From the NCBI RefSeq assembly GCF_900205865.1, contig NZ_LT906662.1, forward strand, positions 1,364,001 through 1,428,000: DNA of 64,000 nt, written 5' to 3'. A program made the translations under genes and the position numbers. The notes below the pieces were generated by a model. The model worked only from the letters and a program-made list of their open reading frames with translations. It was not told the DNA's origin and ran no database searches. Of the stretch, positions 46,266 to 55,524 are shown in pieces (positions within the stretch are counted from its first letter, which is position 1; the number at the start of each line of letters is the position of its first letter). This DNA is from Thermoanaerobacterium sp. RBIITD. GTDB taxonomy: Bacteria; Bacillota; Thermoanaerobacteria; Thermoanaerobacterales; Thermoanaerobacteraceae.

Positions 46266-47083
46266 TATATATCCTCCTTGTTATATTTAAAAGGCTCTCT
46301 TGCCTTTATATCAAAACCATATCCAGACGGCAGTATATGAAGTGTCACATGTGTAAGTGCCAATATCTCATCAGGACTTGACTCAGATACATTGGTATTA
46401 ATAAGTGTTCTTCCATCAACAATTGTTACGGCATTTGAGCCTATAACTCTAAATTCACTGCCATCCACAATAATTGCTGTATCCTCATCAATTCCCACAC
46501 CGAGATTTTCTGGATTCTCTGCAATTGCAGTTAAAAGTCTACCTATTCTCCCCCTTTGTGCAAAATGCTGGTCTATTACAACTTCATTAAGAAGTCCTAA
46601 ACCAGGTGCCATATTTATTGTACATTTTCTTGGTGCTTCTTCGTCATTTCCCCCTATTATCATTGTTCTTGACATGACAGATGCGCCAGCACTTGTACCG
46701 ACAATCAAAATTCCCTTTTGATTTAATTCATTTAATAGTTTATCAATACCGCTTCCACCAAGAATGCTTGTTATTCTCAGCTGGTCACCACCTGTAAAAA
46801 AGACACAGGTGCTATTTTTTAGCCTTTGTTGTACAATTTTATCGTTTGCATCCTTTCTAGAATTTATATTTACAGTTTCCACATTTCCTGCACCTAATTT
46901 TTTAAAGATATTTATATAATTTTTGCCTACCTCTTCAGGTTTTTCTGTCGCGGTCGTCATAACCACTATTCTGCTGTTTTCACCACCAGATTGTTTTATC
47001 ACTTCCCTCAATATTACGCACTTATCTTTTTTGTCTTCGGCACCACCTATAATAAGAAGTTTTCCTTTCGTAATTTCCTCCAT
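46265..47083 (-). CDS. cphB: Cyanophycinase
   Basis: 272 residues of peptidase family S51. FTGGDQLRITS and VGTSAGASVMS with the nucleophile Ser near residue 137, and NMAPGLGLL..VIDQHFAQRGRIGRL. It cuts cyanophycin to beta-Asp-Arg dipeptides. It is the first gene of a cphB-cphA pair, the usual arrangement for making and using the polymer. Confidence 0.95.
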   Translation of the reverse strand: MEEITKGKLLIIGGAEDKKDKCVILREVIKQSGGENSRIVVMTTATEKPEEVGKNYINIFKKLGAGNVETVNINSRKDANDKIVQQRLKNSTCVFFTGGDQLRITSILGGSGIDKLLNELNQKGILIVGTSAGASVMSRTMIIGGNDEEAPRKCTINMAPGLGLLNEVVIDQHFAQRGRIGRLLTAIAENPENLGVGIDEDTAIIVDGSEFRVIGSNAVTIVDGRTLINTNVSESSPDEILALTHVTLHILPSGYGFDIKAREPFKYNKEDI

Positions 47084-47144
47084 TTATACGCCTCCACAAA
47101 AGAATTTTTTATGTGTGGCATAAAACTATTCTAAAATTTTATAT

Positions 47145-47183
47145 AAAAATACCTTCAGACATATATATTATGGCTGAAGGTAT
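47145..47183 (-). terminator. Terminator after the lipid kinase gene
   Basis: Minus strand: ATACCTTCAG and CTGAAGGTAT form a 10-bp stem around 15 nt, then TTTTTAT. It separates the lipid kinase gene from cphB. Confidence 0.8.
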
Positions 47184-47203
47184 CAAACAATATACTTTAA
47201 TAT

Positions 47204-48076
47204 TTAATTTGTACACAATTTTACAGCACTTTTTTTGACATTTAATTCTATATGTGATGATGGTAGAACCTCACCGTCAACACATATAGCGACTTCCTTT
47301 TCCATATTTACTCGAATATTTTTTGCTTTATATGTTTCAACACATTTTAATAAAGTATGTTTACCAATAATCGCCATAGGAAGTAAAAAAAGCAGTTTTA
47401 ATTTATTAATCTTATTTACTATGATAATGTCGATAAATCCGTCTTTAGGATTAGCATCTGGGAGAATTTTAAACCCGCCGCCGTAAAAGCTACAATTTCC
47501 AAATGCGGCCAACATTATTTTTCTTTTTATCTTTTTACCATCTATGTCAATATTTATATCATATGGCTTATACTTTATAAGCACATTGAAAAGACCTATT
47601 AAATACGCAAAAATTCCTCTTAAAAACTTTTTAAATTTGGCAACTTCTAAAGCAACATCTGCGTCTATCCCAATATTCGCTATGTTGTTACACGTTATAT
47701 ACTTATTTATAATAGCACTATCAATGATATTTACTTTCCCATTTATCAAAATTTCTAATGCTTTTTTAATGTTTTTTGGAATGTTGAAAAACCTTGCAAA
47801 ATCATTTCCTGTTCCAAGCGGTATTATGCCGAGTACAGCATTAGTATCTTTTAACCCATTTATCACCTCGTGAACAGTACCATCACCGCCAACTGCAGCT
47901 ACAATATCATAACCGCTATTTGATGCTTCCTTAGCAAGTCTTGTGCCTTCTCCAGCAAATTTAGTTATAAATATTTTATAATCCTGTGCTTTCTCTTTCA
48001 TTATTTTTTCTATCTTAGGTATCATTTTAATAGCTTTCCCGTTACCAGCTACAGGATTAACAATAAAGGCAATCAA
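47204..48076 (-). CDS. Diacylglycerol kinase-family lipid kinase
   Basis: About 290 residues. IVNPVAGNGKA at the N-terminus, VGGDGTVHEVINGL near residue 55 (ATP-binding GGDGT) and PLGTGNDFARFF match DagK/YegS-type kinases. It likely phosphorylates diacylglycerol or a related lipid. The TTG at 48076 is preferred because AAGGAGGAGG lies just upstream; longer frames run into the preceding DUF4446 gene. Confidence 0.92.
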   Translation of the reverse strand: MIAFIVNPVAGNGKAIKMIPKIEKIMKEKAQDYKIFITKFAGEGTRLAKEASNSGYDIVAAVGGDGTVHEVINGLKDTNAVLGIIPLGTGNDFARFFNIPKNIKKALEILINGKVNIIDSAIINKYITCNNIANIGIDADVALEVAKFKKFLRGIFAYLIGLFNVLIKYKPYDINIDIDGKKIKRKIMLAAFGNCSFYGGGFKILPDANPKDGFIDIIIVNKINKLKLLFLLPMAIIGKHTLLKCVETYKAKNIRVNMEKEVAICVDGEVLPSSHIELNVKKSAVKLCTN

Positions 48077-48089
48077 ATTATCCTCCTCC

Positions 48090-48590
48090 TTATTGGCCCT
48101 TTCTAGCCTTATCAATCGCTTGAATTTCCTCTGCTGATAAAGGATAATTTGATTGTGCTTTCATTATAGGTTTTGCGAAGGTAGCCGTTTCATTTCTCCC
48201 ATATATGCCTGATATGACGACTCCATTATCATTGCTATCCAAAAGCGCAATAGAAAAACTCAAATCTGATCCAACATCGTTAAAAGCGTTGTATCTTACA
48301 ATACCGACCTTTTTTATAGATGTCTTCATCTCATTGTCAATAAAACTAAGCTCTTTTCTAAATTTATCAAGTTTTTCATTGAATTCTTCGTTCTTCATTA
48401 TATCCTTAGATAGGATATCTAAAATGTCACCTGTTTCAAGTTCCTTCATAACCCTTTTATACTGCTTTTTTAGCTTTGTATATTTTGAATTTATAATTGT
48501 TACAACTATCAAATCAAATAAACCAAGTGCAATTGCAAATAATATAAATAATCCTATGTTTTTTTCTAAAAGAGTCATAAGTTGTTGCAT
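48090..48590 (-). CDS. DUF4446 family membrane protein
   Basis: 166 residues. One N-terminal membrane helix (about 12-33), a charged coiled region, then a small domain with IVRYNAFNDVGSDLSFSIAL and a GIYGRNETATFAKPI end, as in DUF4446 proteins found near parB in Clostridia. Function unknown. GGAGG lies before the ATG. Confidence 0.85.
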   Translation of the reverse strand: MQQLMTLLEKNIGLFILFAIALGLFDLIVVTIINSKYTKLKKQYKRVMKELETGDILDILSKDIMKNEEFNEKLDKFRKELSFIDNEMKTSIKKVGIVRYNAFNDVGSDLSFSIALLDSNDNGVVISGIYGRNETATFAKPIMKAQSNYPLSAEEIQAIDKARKGQ

Positions 48591-48701
48591 AATTTCTCCT
48601 CCGAATTTTAAAATTAGTTTATTTTCAATTTTCTTTTCGTAATATGAGAAACAAAAATGTTTCTTCTTTTATACCAAGAGGTGTTTAATCAATCGACTTT
48701 T

Positions 48702-49847
48702 TCATAATGTTTGTTTTGCTATTGTATATAGTGCTTTTGTAGCAATATCAATTTCATCTTTCGTATTAAAATAACCTATTCCAAACCTAACTGTGCCTCT
48801 TTTTAATGTCCCTAAGGTTTTGTGAGCTAATGAGGAACAATGAAGTCCTGACCTTGTTGCAATATCGTAGACTTTATCAAGAATATAGCTAACTTCCCCT
48901 GAATCTATATCTTTTATATTTACTGATACAACGCCTACTTGTTTTTCAGGATCTTTATTGCCATACAAAATAATATTTGGTATTTCTTCTACACCTTCTA
49001 TAAACCTTTCTGTCAGTTCTTTTTCATGTTGCCTTATATTTTCTATTCCTACATTTCTTATGAATTTTACGCCTTCTTTGAGTCCAGCGATACCCGGTGT
49101 ATTAGGTGTTCCACTTTCTAACATGTCAGGCATCATACCAGGTTGATAAATCTTTTCAGAATTGCTTCCTGTACCACCTTCTTTTATCGTCTTTAATTTT
49201 ATCGTATCTCTAATATAAAGTCCACCAGTTCCCTGTGGTCCAAAAAGAGATTTGTGTCCAGGAAATGCTAACATATCAATATTATCTTTTTCAACATCAA
49301 TTGGATAATTTCCCGCGGTTTGGGCAGCATCAACAAGGAAATATATACCCATTTCCCGGGCAATACGTCCTATTTCCCTAATGGGCAATAATGTTCCTGT
49401 GACATTTGATGCGTGTATCATCGCAATCAATTTTGTGTTAGACTTAATTGCTTTTCTAATATCCTCTATATCAATATTTCCCATAGGATCACAGTCTACT
49501 ATTGTTAGATCGACCCCTTGATTATCTTTTAATGCCATCAAAGGCCTTATCATCGAATTATGCTCCATGCTTGATGTTATAACATGGTCACCACTTTTTA
49601 AAAAACCCTTTAAAGCAATATTCAATGAATCTGTGGTATTAAGCGTAAAAATTACTCTCATTGGATTTTTTATATTAAAAAGCTGGCATATTTCCTGCCT
49701 CGCATCCAATATATATTTTCCTGATTCAATTGCCATCTTATGGCTGCCTCTGCCTGGATTTCCACAACTTCTCATCACTCTATCTATTTCATCATATACT
49801 ACATCAGGTTTTGGGTATGATGTTGCTGCATTGTCAAAATAAATCAA
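48702..49847 (-). CDS. Cysteine desulfurase-like class V aminotransferase
   Basis: 381 residues. It opens MIYFDNAATSYPKP; HNSMIRPL, a DAAQTAG strand and the PLP Lys in AFPGHKSLFGPQG near residue 195 follow; GLHCSSLAHKTLG holds the likely sulfur-carrying Cys near 340. It removes sulfur from cysteine as protein-bound persulfide. It lies 22 bp after the DUF3343-HydE gene, whose N-terminal domain is a putative S/Se carrier, so the two may form a sulfur-delivery pair (inference). Confidence 0.92.
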   Translation of the reverse strand: MIYFDNAATSYPKPDVVYDEIDRVMRSCGNPGRGSHKMAIESGKYILDARQEICQLFNIKNPMRVIFTLNTTDSLNIALKGFLKSGDHVITSSMEHNSMIRPLMALKDNQGVDLTIVDCDPMGNIDIEDIRKAIKSNTKLIAMIHASNVTGTLLPIREIGRIAREMGIYFLVDAAQTAGNYPIDVEKDNIDMLAFPGHKSLFGPQGTGGLYIRDTIKLKTIKEGGTGSNSEKIYQPGMMPDMLESGTPNTPGIAGLKEGVKFIRNVGIENIRQHEKELTERFIEGVEEIPNIILYGNKDPEKQVGVVSVNIKDIDSGEVSYILDKVYDIATRSGLHCSSLAHKTLGTLKRGTVRFGIGYFNTKDEIDIATKALYTIAKQTL

Positions 49848-49869
49848 TCTTAACCCCCCTATCTTTACA

Positions 49870-51168
49870 CTAATTCAGTAGTTTTAAAAATTCCTTATTA
49901 ATATATGGAGGCATCTTTCTTTCCGCCTTTATTACAGCCCTATATGCGGTATCAATATCTACCATGTTTTTATTGCTGTATATTCTGTATCTGTTTCTAT
50001 ATTTCTCAGGAGTAGATATAAGCATGATAGTATTTGCACCTGACATCAAAGCTTTTACCTGTGCATCTTTATCGACTGTGGCTAAAGCGGTTGTTGCAGG
50101 GATAAATACATTCTTTAAGACAAGCCTTGTTGCTGCTACAGTTTTTAGTGTCATCTCAACATCTCCATGAGGCAGTGATTCAAATGGAGTACCCTTAGCA
50201 GGAACAAAGGGGCCAATGCCTACCATATGAATTCCCATTTCTTTAAAAAATATTATATCCTTTGCTATATCTCTCGCTGTCTGGCCGGGCAATCCAATGA
50301 TATTGCCGTTACCATTTATATATCCGTATTTTCTCAACCATTCAGAGCATTTTACCCGATAATCAAAATCATCATCCGGATGTATATTTTTAAATATTTC
50401 CCTATTAGTAGTTTCTATTTTTAATAGAAAATTATTTGCACCAGCTTCCTTATAATGTCTGTATTCTTCTTCATTTCTTTCCCCAATACTTAAGGTTATC
50501 CTCATTTTTGTTTCTTTTTTAATCCTCTTTATTATTTCTATTATCTTTTCTTCGGTATACCACAAATCCTCACCAGATTGAAGTATCACGGTTTTTATAC
50601 CTATCTTTTTAAGTTCTTTTGCGGTATCAACTATTTCATCGATGCTCATTCTATACCGTTCAACTAACATGTTGTCCCGCCTTAAACCGCAGTAAAAACA
50701 ATTTTTTCTACAAATATTTGAGAATTCTATAGCAGCCCTTATATCGACGACATCTCCAACAATCGCTTTTCTCATTTCATCTGCAGCATTATATATAGAA
50801 CTGAGGTTCTCATCTCCGTTTGCACTGAGTATTGTTACTATATCATCTTCATCTAACTCTATTCCCATCTCTACTTTTTTCAGAACATCTTTTATGTCAC
50901 TATCCAAACCTTTATTAAGGCGATTAATAAGCCCATCAAGTTTTCTTATTTTATACGGATATATTCCTTTTACAGAAATAGAATTACCATAAAGCAATTC
51001 CTTTGCCATATCAATATTATATGCATTAATTTTAATTGCGGTACTGCATACGGAACCATACTCTGCTGGCGCAGGGACCAATTCTGTTTTAATCCCATTC
51101 TGTTTTAATATTTTATCAGCATTAAGCATATGCTGTGTTGAATTGCAAATTATTATATAGTGTTCCAT
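49870..51168 (-). CDS. hydE: DUF3343 fused to HydE-like radical SAM protein
   Basis: 432 residues. Residues 1-75 are a DUF3343 domain (YIIICNSTQHMLNADKILKQ; AEYGSVCSTAIKI), a putative sulfur/selenium carrier. From about 85 on it is HydE-like: cluster motif CRKNCFYCG near residue 156-164, VILQSGEDLWY, GNIIGLPGQTARD and ATTALATVDKD. HydE takes part in building the H-cluster diiron subsite of [FeFe] hydrogenase. The fusion adds about 80 residues to the usual 350. A HydE-like enzyme for another substrate is the alternative. Confidence 0.85.
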   Translation of the reverse strand: MEHYIIICNSTQHMLNADKILKQNGIKTELVPAPAEYGSVCSTAIKINAYNIDMAKELLYGNSISVKGIYPYKIRKLDGLINRLNKGLDSDIKDVLKKVEMGIELDEDDIVTILSANGDENLSSIYNAADEMRKAIVGDVVDIRAAIEFSNICRKNCFYCGLRRDNMLVERYRMSIDEIVDTAKELKKIGIKTVILQSGEDLWYTEEKIIEIIKRIKKETKMRITLSIGERNEEEYRHYKEAGANNFLLKIETTNREIFKNIHPDDDFDYRVKCSEWLRKYGYINGNGNIIGLPGQTARDIAKDIIFFKEMGIHMVGIGPFVPAKGTPFESLPHGDVEMTLKTVAATRLVLKNVFIPATTALATVDKDAQVKALMSGANTIMLISTPEKYRNRYRIYSNKNMVDIDTAYRAVIKAERKMPPYINKEFLKLLN

Positions 51169-51243
51169 ATATTCGCTCCTAAGAGTTTTAGTATTTTATA
51201 TATTATATTTTATATTTATTTAACCATAGTTACAATAGAAAAA

Positions 51244-51267
51244 ATGCATTTGTCTTAACAAATGCAT
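51244..51267 (-). terminator. Terminator after parB
   Basis: Minus strand: ATGCATTTGT and ACAAATGCAT form a 10-bp stem around 4 nt, followed by TTTTTTC. Confidence 0.85.
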
Positions 51268-52110
51268 TTATGATTTATTTATAATAAGTTCAGTTAGTCT
51301 TGAAAGGTCATCTTCGCCATAATATTCAATCATTATTTTGCCTTTATTTCTTCCAGGCAATATCTTTACCTTCGTCCCGAAAAATCTACAAAAATTATCT
51401 TCAATTTCTTTTATATACACATCATCATATGTCTTCTTCTTTTTCTTTACATTTGAAACTTGTTTTATTAAGTTTTCAGTTTCTCTGACATTTAGATTTT
51501 TATCAATTATTTTGTTGGCTATAAAATTCTGCTTGTCCAAATCTTGGATAGCTAATATCACTTTTGCATGGCCTATGGATATTTTGCCCTCAATTAACAT
51601 TTCCTGCACTTTATCATTTAAGTTTAATAGCCTTATACTATTAGCAATGGCAGATCTGCTTTTGCCAACTCTTTTAGATATTTCTTCTTGTGTTAAATTA
51701 AATTGCTCAATAAGGGATTTATATGCTTTAGCTTCGTCAATAGGGTTTAAATCCTCTCTTTGAAGATTTTCTATCAAGGCTATTTCCATTACCTTCTGGT
51801 CGTCAAATTCTTTTACTAATGCGGGTATTTCTTTAAGACCAGCTAATTTTGCAGCTCTCCACCTTCTTTCACCAGCTACTATCTGGTATCCATAATCAAT
51901 CTTTCGAACTATGATAGGTTGTATAACTCCATTTTCCTTAATTGATTCAGATAGTTCTTGCAATGATTCATCATTAAAATGTCTCCTAGGTTGATATTGA
52001 TTTGGTTCTATATCGGATATTTTAATATATTCAACTCCTCTAGAATTTTCATCATCGAATTCTGGTATAAGAGCTTGTAGACCCCTTCCAAGCCCTCTTT
52101 TACTATTCAA
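51268..52110 (-). CDS. parB: Chromosome partitioning protein ParB/Spo0J
   Basis: About 280 residues. RGLGRGLQALIPEF at the start, CTP-binding motifs IVAGERRWRAAKLAGL and ENLQREDLNPIDEA, the DNA-binding helix-turn-helix (TQEEISKRVGKSRSAIANSI) and a C-terminal dimerisation domain. It loads on parS and slides as a clamp. The start is uncertain: TTG at 52110 overlaps the parA stop and has GTGAGG just upstream; GTG at 52119 or TTG at 52131 are alternatives. Confidence 0.95.
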   Translation of the reverse strand: MNSKRGLGRGLQALIPEFDDENSRGVEYIKISDIEPNQYQPRRHFNDESLQELSESIKENGVIQPIIVRKIDYGYQIVAGERRWRAAKLAGLKEIPALVKEFDDQKVMEIALIENLQREDLNPIDEAKAYKSLIEQFNLTQEEISKRVGKSRSAIANSIRLLNLNDKVQEMLIEGKISIGHAKVILAIQDLDKQNFIANKIIDKNLNVRETENLIKQVSNVKKKKKTYDDVYIKEIEDNFCRFFGTKVKILPGRNKGKIMIEYYGEDDLSRLTELIINKS

Positions 52111-52882
52111 CTGCCTCACCGTCCCTTTCAATCATTTCTAGCGCGAGTTCATCGTATGCTTCAGCACCTTTTGAATGTGGATCATATATAGAAATAGGCT
52201 TACCAAAACTTGGTGCCTCACCTAATCTTATATTTCTCGGTATTATCGTTCCATATACTTTACCCTTAAAATATTTCTTAACCTCATCAACTACCTGAAT
52301 GGATAAATTTGTTCTAGCATTAAACATAGTAAGTACAACACCTTCTATGTCTAATTCATGATTTATATTTTTCTTTATGAGATTTATTGTATTCATAAGC
52401 TGTGTAAGCCCTTCTAATGCATAATATTCACATTGAATCGGTACTAATACAGAATCTGATGCTGTAAGTGCATTAACAGTAAGTAAACCCAATGATGGAG
52501 GACAATCAATCAGGATATAGTCATAATCATCTTTTACATCTTTAAGTGAATTTTTTAGTCTGTACTCTCTAGATAACATTGGAACTAATTCTATTTCTGC
52601 GCCTGCTAATTGAATACTCGATGGAACAATCGTAACATTCTCTATGTCCCTAGGCTTTACAAAAGCTTCCTTTATATCCGTACCTTCAATCAAAACATTA
52701 TATGTAGTATATTTTAGCTGTGTATTATCTATGCCAAAACCACTTGTCATATTACTTTGCGGATCCATATCAACACATAATATTCTTTTCTTATTAGTTG
52801 ATAATGAATACCCTAAGTTTATCGTTGTCGTTGTTTTGCCTACTCCACCCTTTTGATTTGCTATGGCTATTACTTTTCCCAA
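52103..52882 (-). CDS. parA: Chromosome partitioning ATPase ParA/Soj
   Basis: About 259 residues. Deviant Walker A KGGVGKTTTTINLG with its signature Lys, then CVDMDPQSNMTSGFG and IDCPPSLGLLTVNAL. The ATP-dependent dimer binds DNA and works with ParB in segregation and control of DnaA. TTG at 52882 chosen because GGGGTG lies 5 nt upstream. It overlaps parB by a few bases. A parS-like site lies about 45 bp upstream. Confidence 0.96.
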   Translation of the reverse strand: MGKVIAIANQKGGVGKTTTTINLGYSLSTNKKRILCVDMDPQSNMTSGFGIDNTQLKYTTYNVLIEGTDIKEAFVKPRDIENVTIVPSSIQLAGAEIELVPMLSREYRLKNSLKDVKDDYDYILIDCPPSLGLLTVNALTASDSVLVPIQCEYYALEGLTQLMNTINLIKKNINHELDIEGVVLTMFNARTNLSIQVVDEVKKYFKGKVYGTIIPRNIRLGEAPSFGKPISIYDPHSKGAEAYDELALEMIERDGEAVE

Positions 52883-52927
52883 GTTATCACCCCACAAACA
52901 AATTAAAACACATTTTAATTATAACAT

Positions 52928-52943
52928 TGTTCCATGTGGAACA
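52928..52943. promoter_or_regulatory. parS-like site
   Basis: TGTTCCATGTGGAACA, a near-perfect palindrome close to the Bacillus parS consensus TGTTNCACGTGAAACA, between noc and parA. Confidence 0.85.
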
Positions 52944-52973
52944 AAAGATAAATATATCATGGGTGATAATATA

Positions 52974-53777
52974 TTATTTTTTTGGTATTTTTATTTTAAA
53001 TTCAATATAATCATCTTCATTCTGTTCAATATATTCGGCATCAACACCTGATTTCTTCATTATCGTTATTGCTTGTTTAATTGTATTTACAAAAATTCTT
53101 ATATCTTTATAAAACTTCATCATTTTTTTCTTTTCTTGTTTCTTATCCTCATCCATTGTTATTTTATTTATCATATCCTGAACAATTTTTTCTGTTTCTT
53201 TCACATTACACTTCTTTTTAATAATTGTATCAATTGCTTTCTTTTGTAATTCTTCATCAGGTAACCTTAAAAGAGCTCTTGCATGTCTTTCAGTTAAATT
53301 GTTTTCTATAAGCTTGCTTTTTATATAATCATTTAATTTTAGAAGCCTTAATTTGTTTGCTATTGTTGACTGGCTTTTGCCAAGCATCTCTGCAAGCTTT
53401 TCTTGTGTTAAATGATGGTCATTTATTAAATTATTATATCCTTCGGCCTCTTCTAAGAAATTTAAATCTCTCCTTTGAAGATTCTCAATTAATGCAATTA
53501 TAGCTGAATCTTCATCATATGCATCTATTATTATAGCTGGTATAGTTTTTAAACCTGCGAGCTTTGATGCCCTCAATCTTCTTTCACCTGCAATAAGTTC
53601 ATATGAATTTCCATTTACAACTCTGACACTTATAGGCTGAATAACTCCATAAGCTTTTATTGATTCGCATAATTCCTGTAAGTTTCCTGTATCAAATATT
53701 CTACGAGGCTGATATGGATTCGGTCTGATTTCATCTATAGGTAAGTTTTTTATCTCTTGCTGCTTTATTGAAACCAT
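52974..53777 (-). CDS. noc: Nucleoid occlusion protein Noc (ParB family)
   Basis: About 267 residues. It shares the ParB core (LIAGERRLRASKLAGL, ENLQRRDLNFLEEA, TQEKLAEMLGKSQSTIANKL) with the neighbouring ParB but opens with the Noc-like IKNLPIDEIRPNPYQPRR. Its position between rsmG and parA is where Noc is encoded in Bacillus. Noc binds its own sites and blocks division over the nucleoid. ATG at 53777 has GAGGTG 6 nt upstream. A second ParB is the alternative reading. Confidence 0.88.
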   Translation of the reverse strand: MVSIKQQEIKNLPIDEIRPNPYQPRRIFDTGNLQELCESIKAYGVIQPISVRVVNGNSYELIAGERRLRASKLAGLKTIPAIIIDAYDEDSAIIALIENLQRRDLNFLEEAEGYNNLINDHHLTQEKLAEMLGKSQSTIANKLRLLKLNDYIKSKLIENNLTERHARALLRLPDEELQKKAIDTIIKKKCNVKETEKIVQDMINKITMDEDKKQEKKKMMKFYKDIRIFVNTIKQAITIMKKSGVDAEYIEQNEDDYIEFKIKIPKK

Positions 53778-54244
53778 TAATAACACCTCTTAATAAAAAT
53801 AATCTTATTATTAATTATAAATATATATTCGACATATATCTCTAAATTCCTCCTTATCTTCCATTAAAATCCTGTTAAATTTTTTTAAAATGTAACAAAC
53901 ATTATTATCTATATAATTAGATTAGTTATTTTTTCAAAGGTATAGTGGATTCTAAAATTAATATTGTAAAACCTAATAAGCACCATTTAAATATAATATA
54001 TTAAATAAAGCTACAATGCTTATGCATATTACCTTATTCGAATTTACGCAATGCAATTTTTTATTTTTGATCTTTTGAATATATTGTAAAATATAATGAA
54101 ATTTATTGTGTATGACAAAGTACCAGCTAATATATTAATCCAAATCATAGTAATAATACACACCTTTCTACTATTACAAATATTATGGTTCTTGAATGAG
54201 TGAGAATCAAGTGATATTATGAAGAAAAGTTTTTATTATATGAA
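53778..54244. other. AT-rich intergenic region, no gene seen
   Basis: About 470 bp between noc and the Nudix gene. Stops in all frames; no RNA or repeat recognised. Confidence 0.5.
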
Positions 54245-54703
54245 TTATGAATTTAATACATTTAAATATACATCTGGAACATTAATATAATTATTATTAA
54301 ATCCTTCATAAATAAGCTTAGCAAGGTTCTCTGGATAAACTTCATAATTATTTAATTTACATATATCAATCCATTTAACATCTTTTATTATTTGTTTATC
54401 TTTGGATATATCTGGATCACTTCCGATAATAAGATTACCGCCAATTATTGTGCTATTAAAATATGTAACATAATACATGTCAAATTCTTGTAAATAACAA
54501 ACACCATTAACTTTTATATCATAACCAGTTTCTTCTTTACACTCTCTAATGGCAGCATCTACTGTTGTCTCATTCTCTTCAACTCTTCCGCCAGGGAAGA
54601 TCCAAGCACTATCATCACCAATTTGATGTTTTACAAGCAATACTTTATCATTTTCTATTATAACTACTCTTGATACCAGTAAACATGCTCTAAATTTATT
54701 CAT
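54245..54703 (-). CDS. Nudix hydrolase
   Basis: About 152 residues with a complete Nudix box, GGRVEENETTVDAAIRECKE then ETGY, near residue 45. It hydrolyses nucleoside diphosphates linked to some other group; the substrate cannot be told. It is an extra gene in the otherwise canonical rsmG-noc interval. The ATG at 54703 has AAGGGA 10 nt upstream; an upstream in-frame ATG (54745) lacks a ribosome binding site. Confidence 0.88.
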   Translation of the reverse strand: MNKFRACLLVSRVVIIENDKVLLVKHQIGDDSAWIFPGGRVEENETTVDAAIRECKEETGYDIKVNGVCYLQEFDMYYVTYFNSTIIGGNLIIGSDPDISKDKQIIKDVKWIDICKLNNYEVYPENLAKLIYEGFNNNYINVPDVYLNVLNS

Positions 54704-54798
54704 ATTAAAATTATCCCTTCTTAAAAAATAATGTTTAATATTCATATTTCATAGATTTCTCTTTATTTTTATTCATAATGATATATATTATAATCTCT

Positions 54799-55521
54799 TT
54801 ATAATGGTTTTGTTTCTATGGCTTTTGGTTTCCTCGGATATTTTATATCAACCAAATCATATTTTTTAATTACTATTAGTTTATGTAATATATCTGTATA
54901 TGGTAAATTTATATCTATTATGTCTTCTATTTCGCTATTTAAGATTTTTAAAGCGTTATAAGATGCATATATTTCTTCTTCTACATTTGGTCCTTTTAAT
55001 GCAATAAAATAGCCATTTTTCTTTACAAATGGAAGACAATATTCACATATCACATTTAAACTAGCAACAGCCCTTGCTAAAGCTATATCATAATTTTCTC
55101 TCAGTAAACTATCTCTACCTAGGTCTTCAGCTCGTCCATGTAAAATATCTACATCTTTTAACTTTAGATATGATTTCAACTCATTAAGGAATATTGTTCT
55201 TTTTTTTAATGAATCAATAATTGTCAGTTTAAAATTCTGAAAGACAATTTTTACTGGTATTGATGGAAAACCAGCACCAGCTCCTATATCTATGATTTTT
55301 TCATCTTTCTTTATTTTCCCGCTTTTAAATACAGATAGACTATCTAAGAAATGCTTTATCACAACATCATGCTCTTCTGTGATAGCCGTTAAATTCATCT
55401 TATTATTCCATTCTATTAGCAAATTATAATATCTATCAAATTGTTCCACATGGAACATATCCATGTGGATTCCTAATAATTCTGCACCTTTTAATAAGAT
55501 ATCTTTATTTTTTCCTTCCAT
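54799..55521 (-). CDS. rsmG: 16S rRNA (guanine-527-N7)-methyltransferase RsmG
   Basis: 240 residues. SAM-binding IDIGAGAGFPSIPVKI near residue 76, KKRTIFLNEL and ALARAVASLNVICEY are GidB/RsmG marks. It methylates G527 of 16S rRNA. Near its N-terminus, DMFHVEQF is encoded by a parS sequence. It lies 3 bp downstream of mnmG. Confidence 0.96.
   Translation of the reverse strand: MEGKNKDILLKGAELLGIHMDMFHVEQFDRYYNLLIEWNNKMNLTAITEEHDVVIKHFLDSLSVFKSGKIKKDEKIIDIGAGAGFPSIPVKIVFQNFKLTIIDSLKKRTIFLNELKSYLKLKDVDILHGRAEDLGRDSLLRENYDIALARAVASLNVICEYCLPFVKKNGYFIALKGPNVEEEIYASYNALKILNSEIEDIIDINLPYTDILHKLIVIKKYDLVDIKYPRKPKAIETKPL
55442..55457. promoter_or_regulatory. parS site inside rsmG
   Basis: TGTTCCACATGGAACA, the exact reverse complement of the site at 52928-52943, embedded in rsmG codons for MFHVEQ. 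Confidence 0.85.
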
Positions 55522-55524
55522 ATA

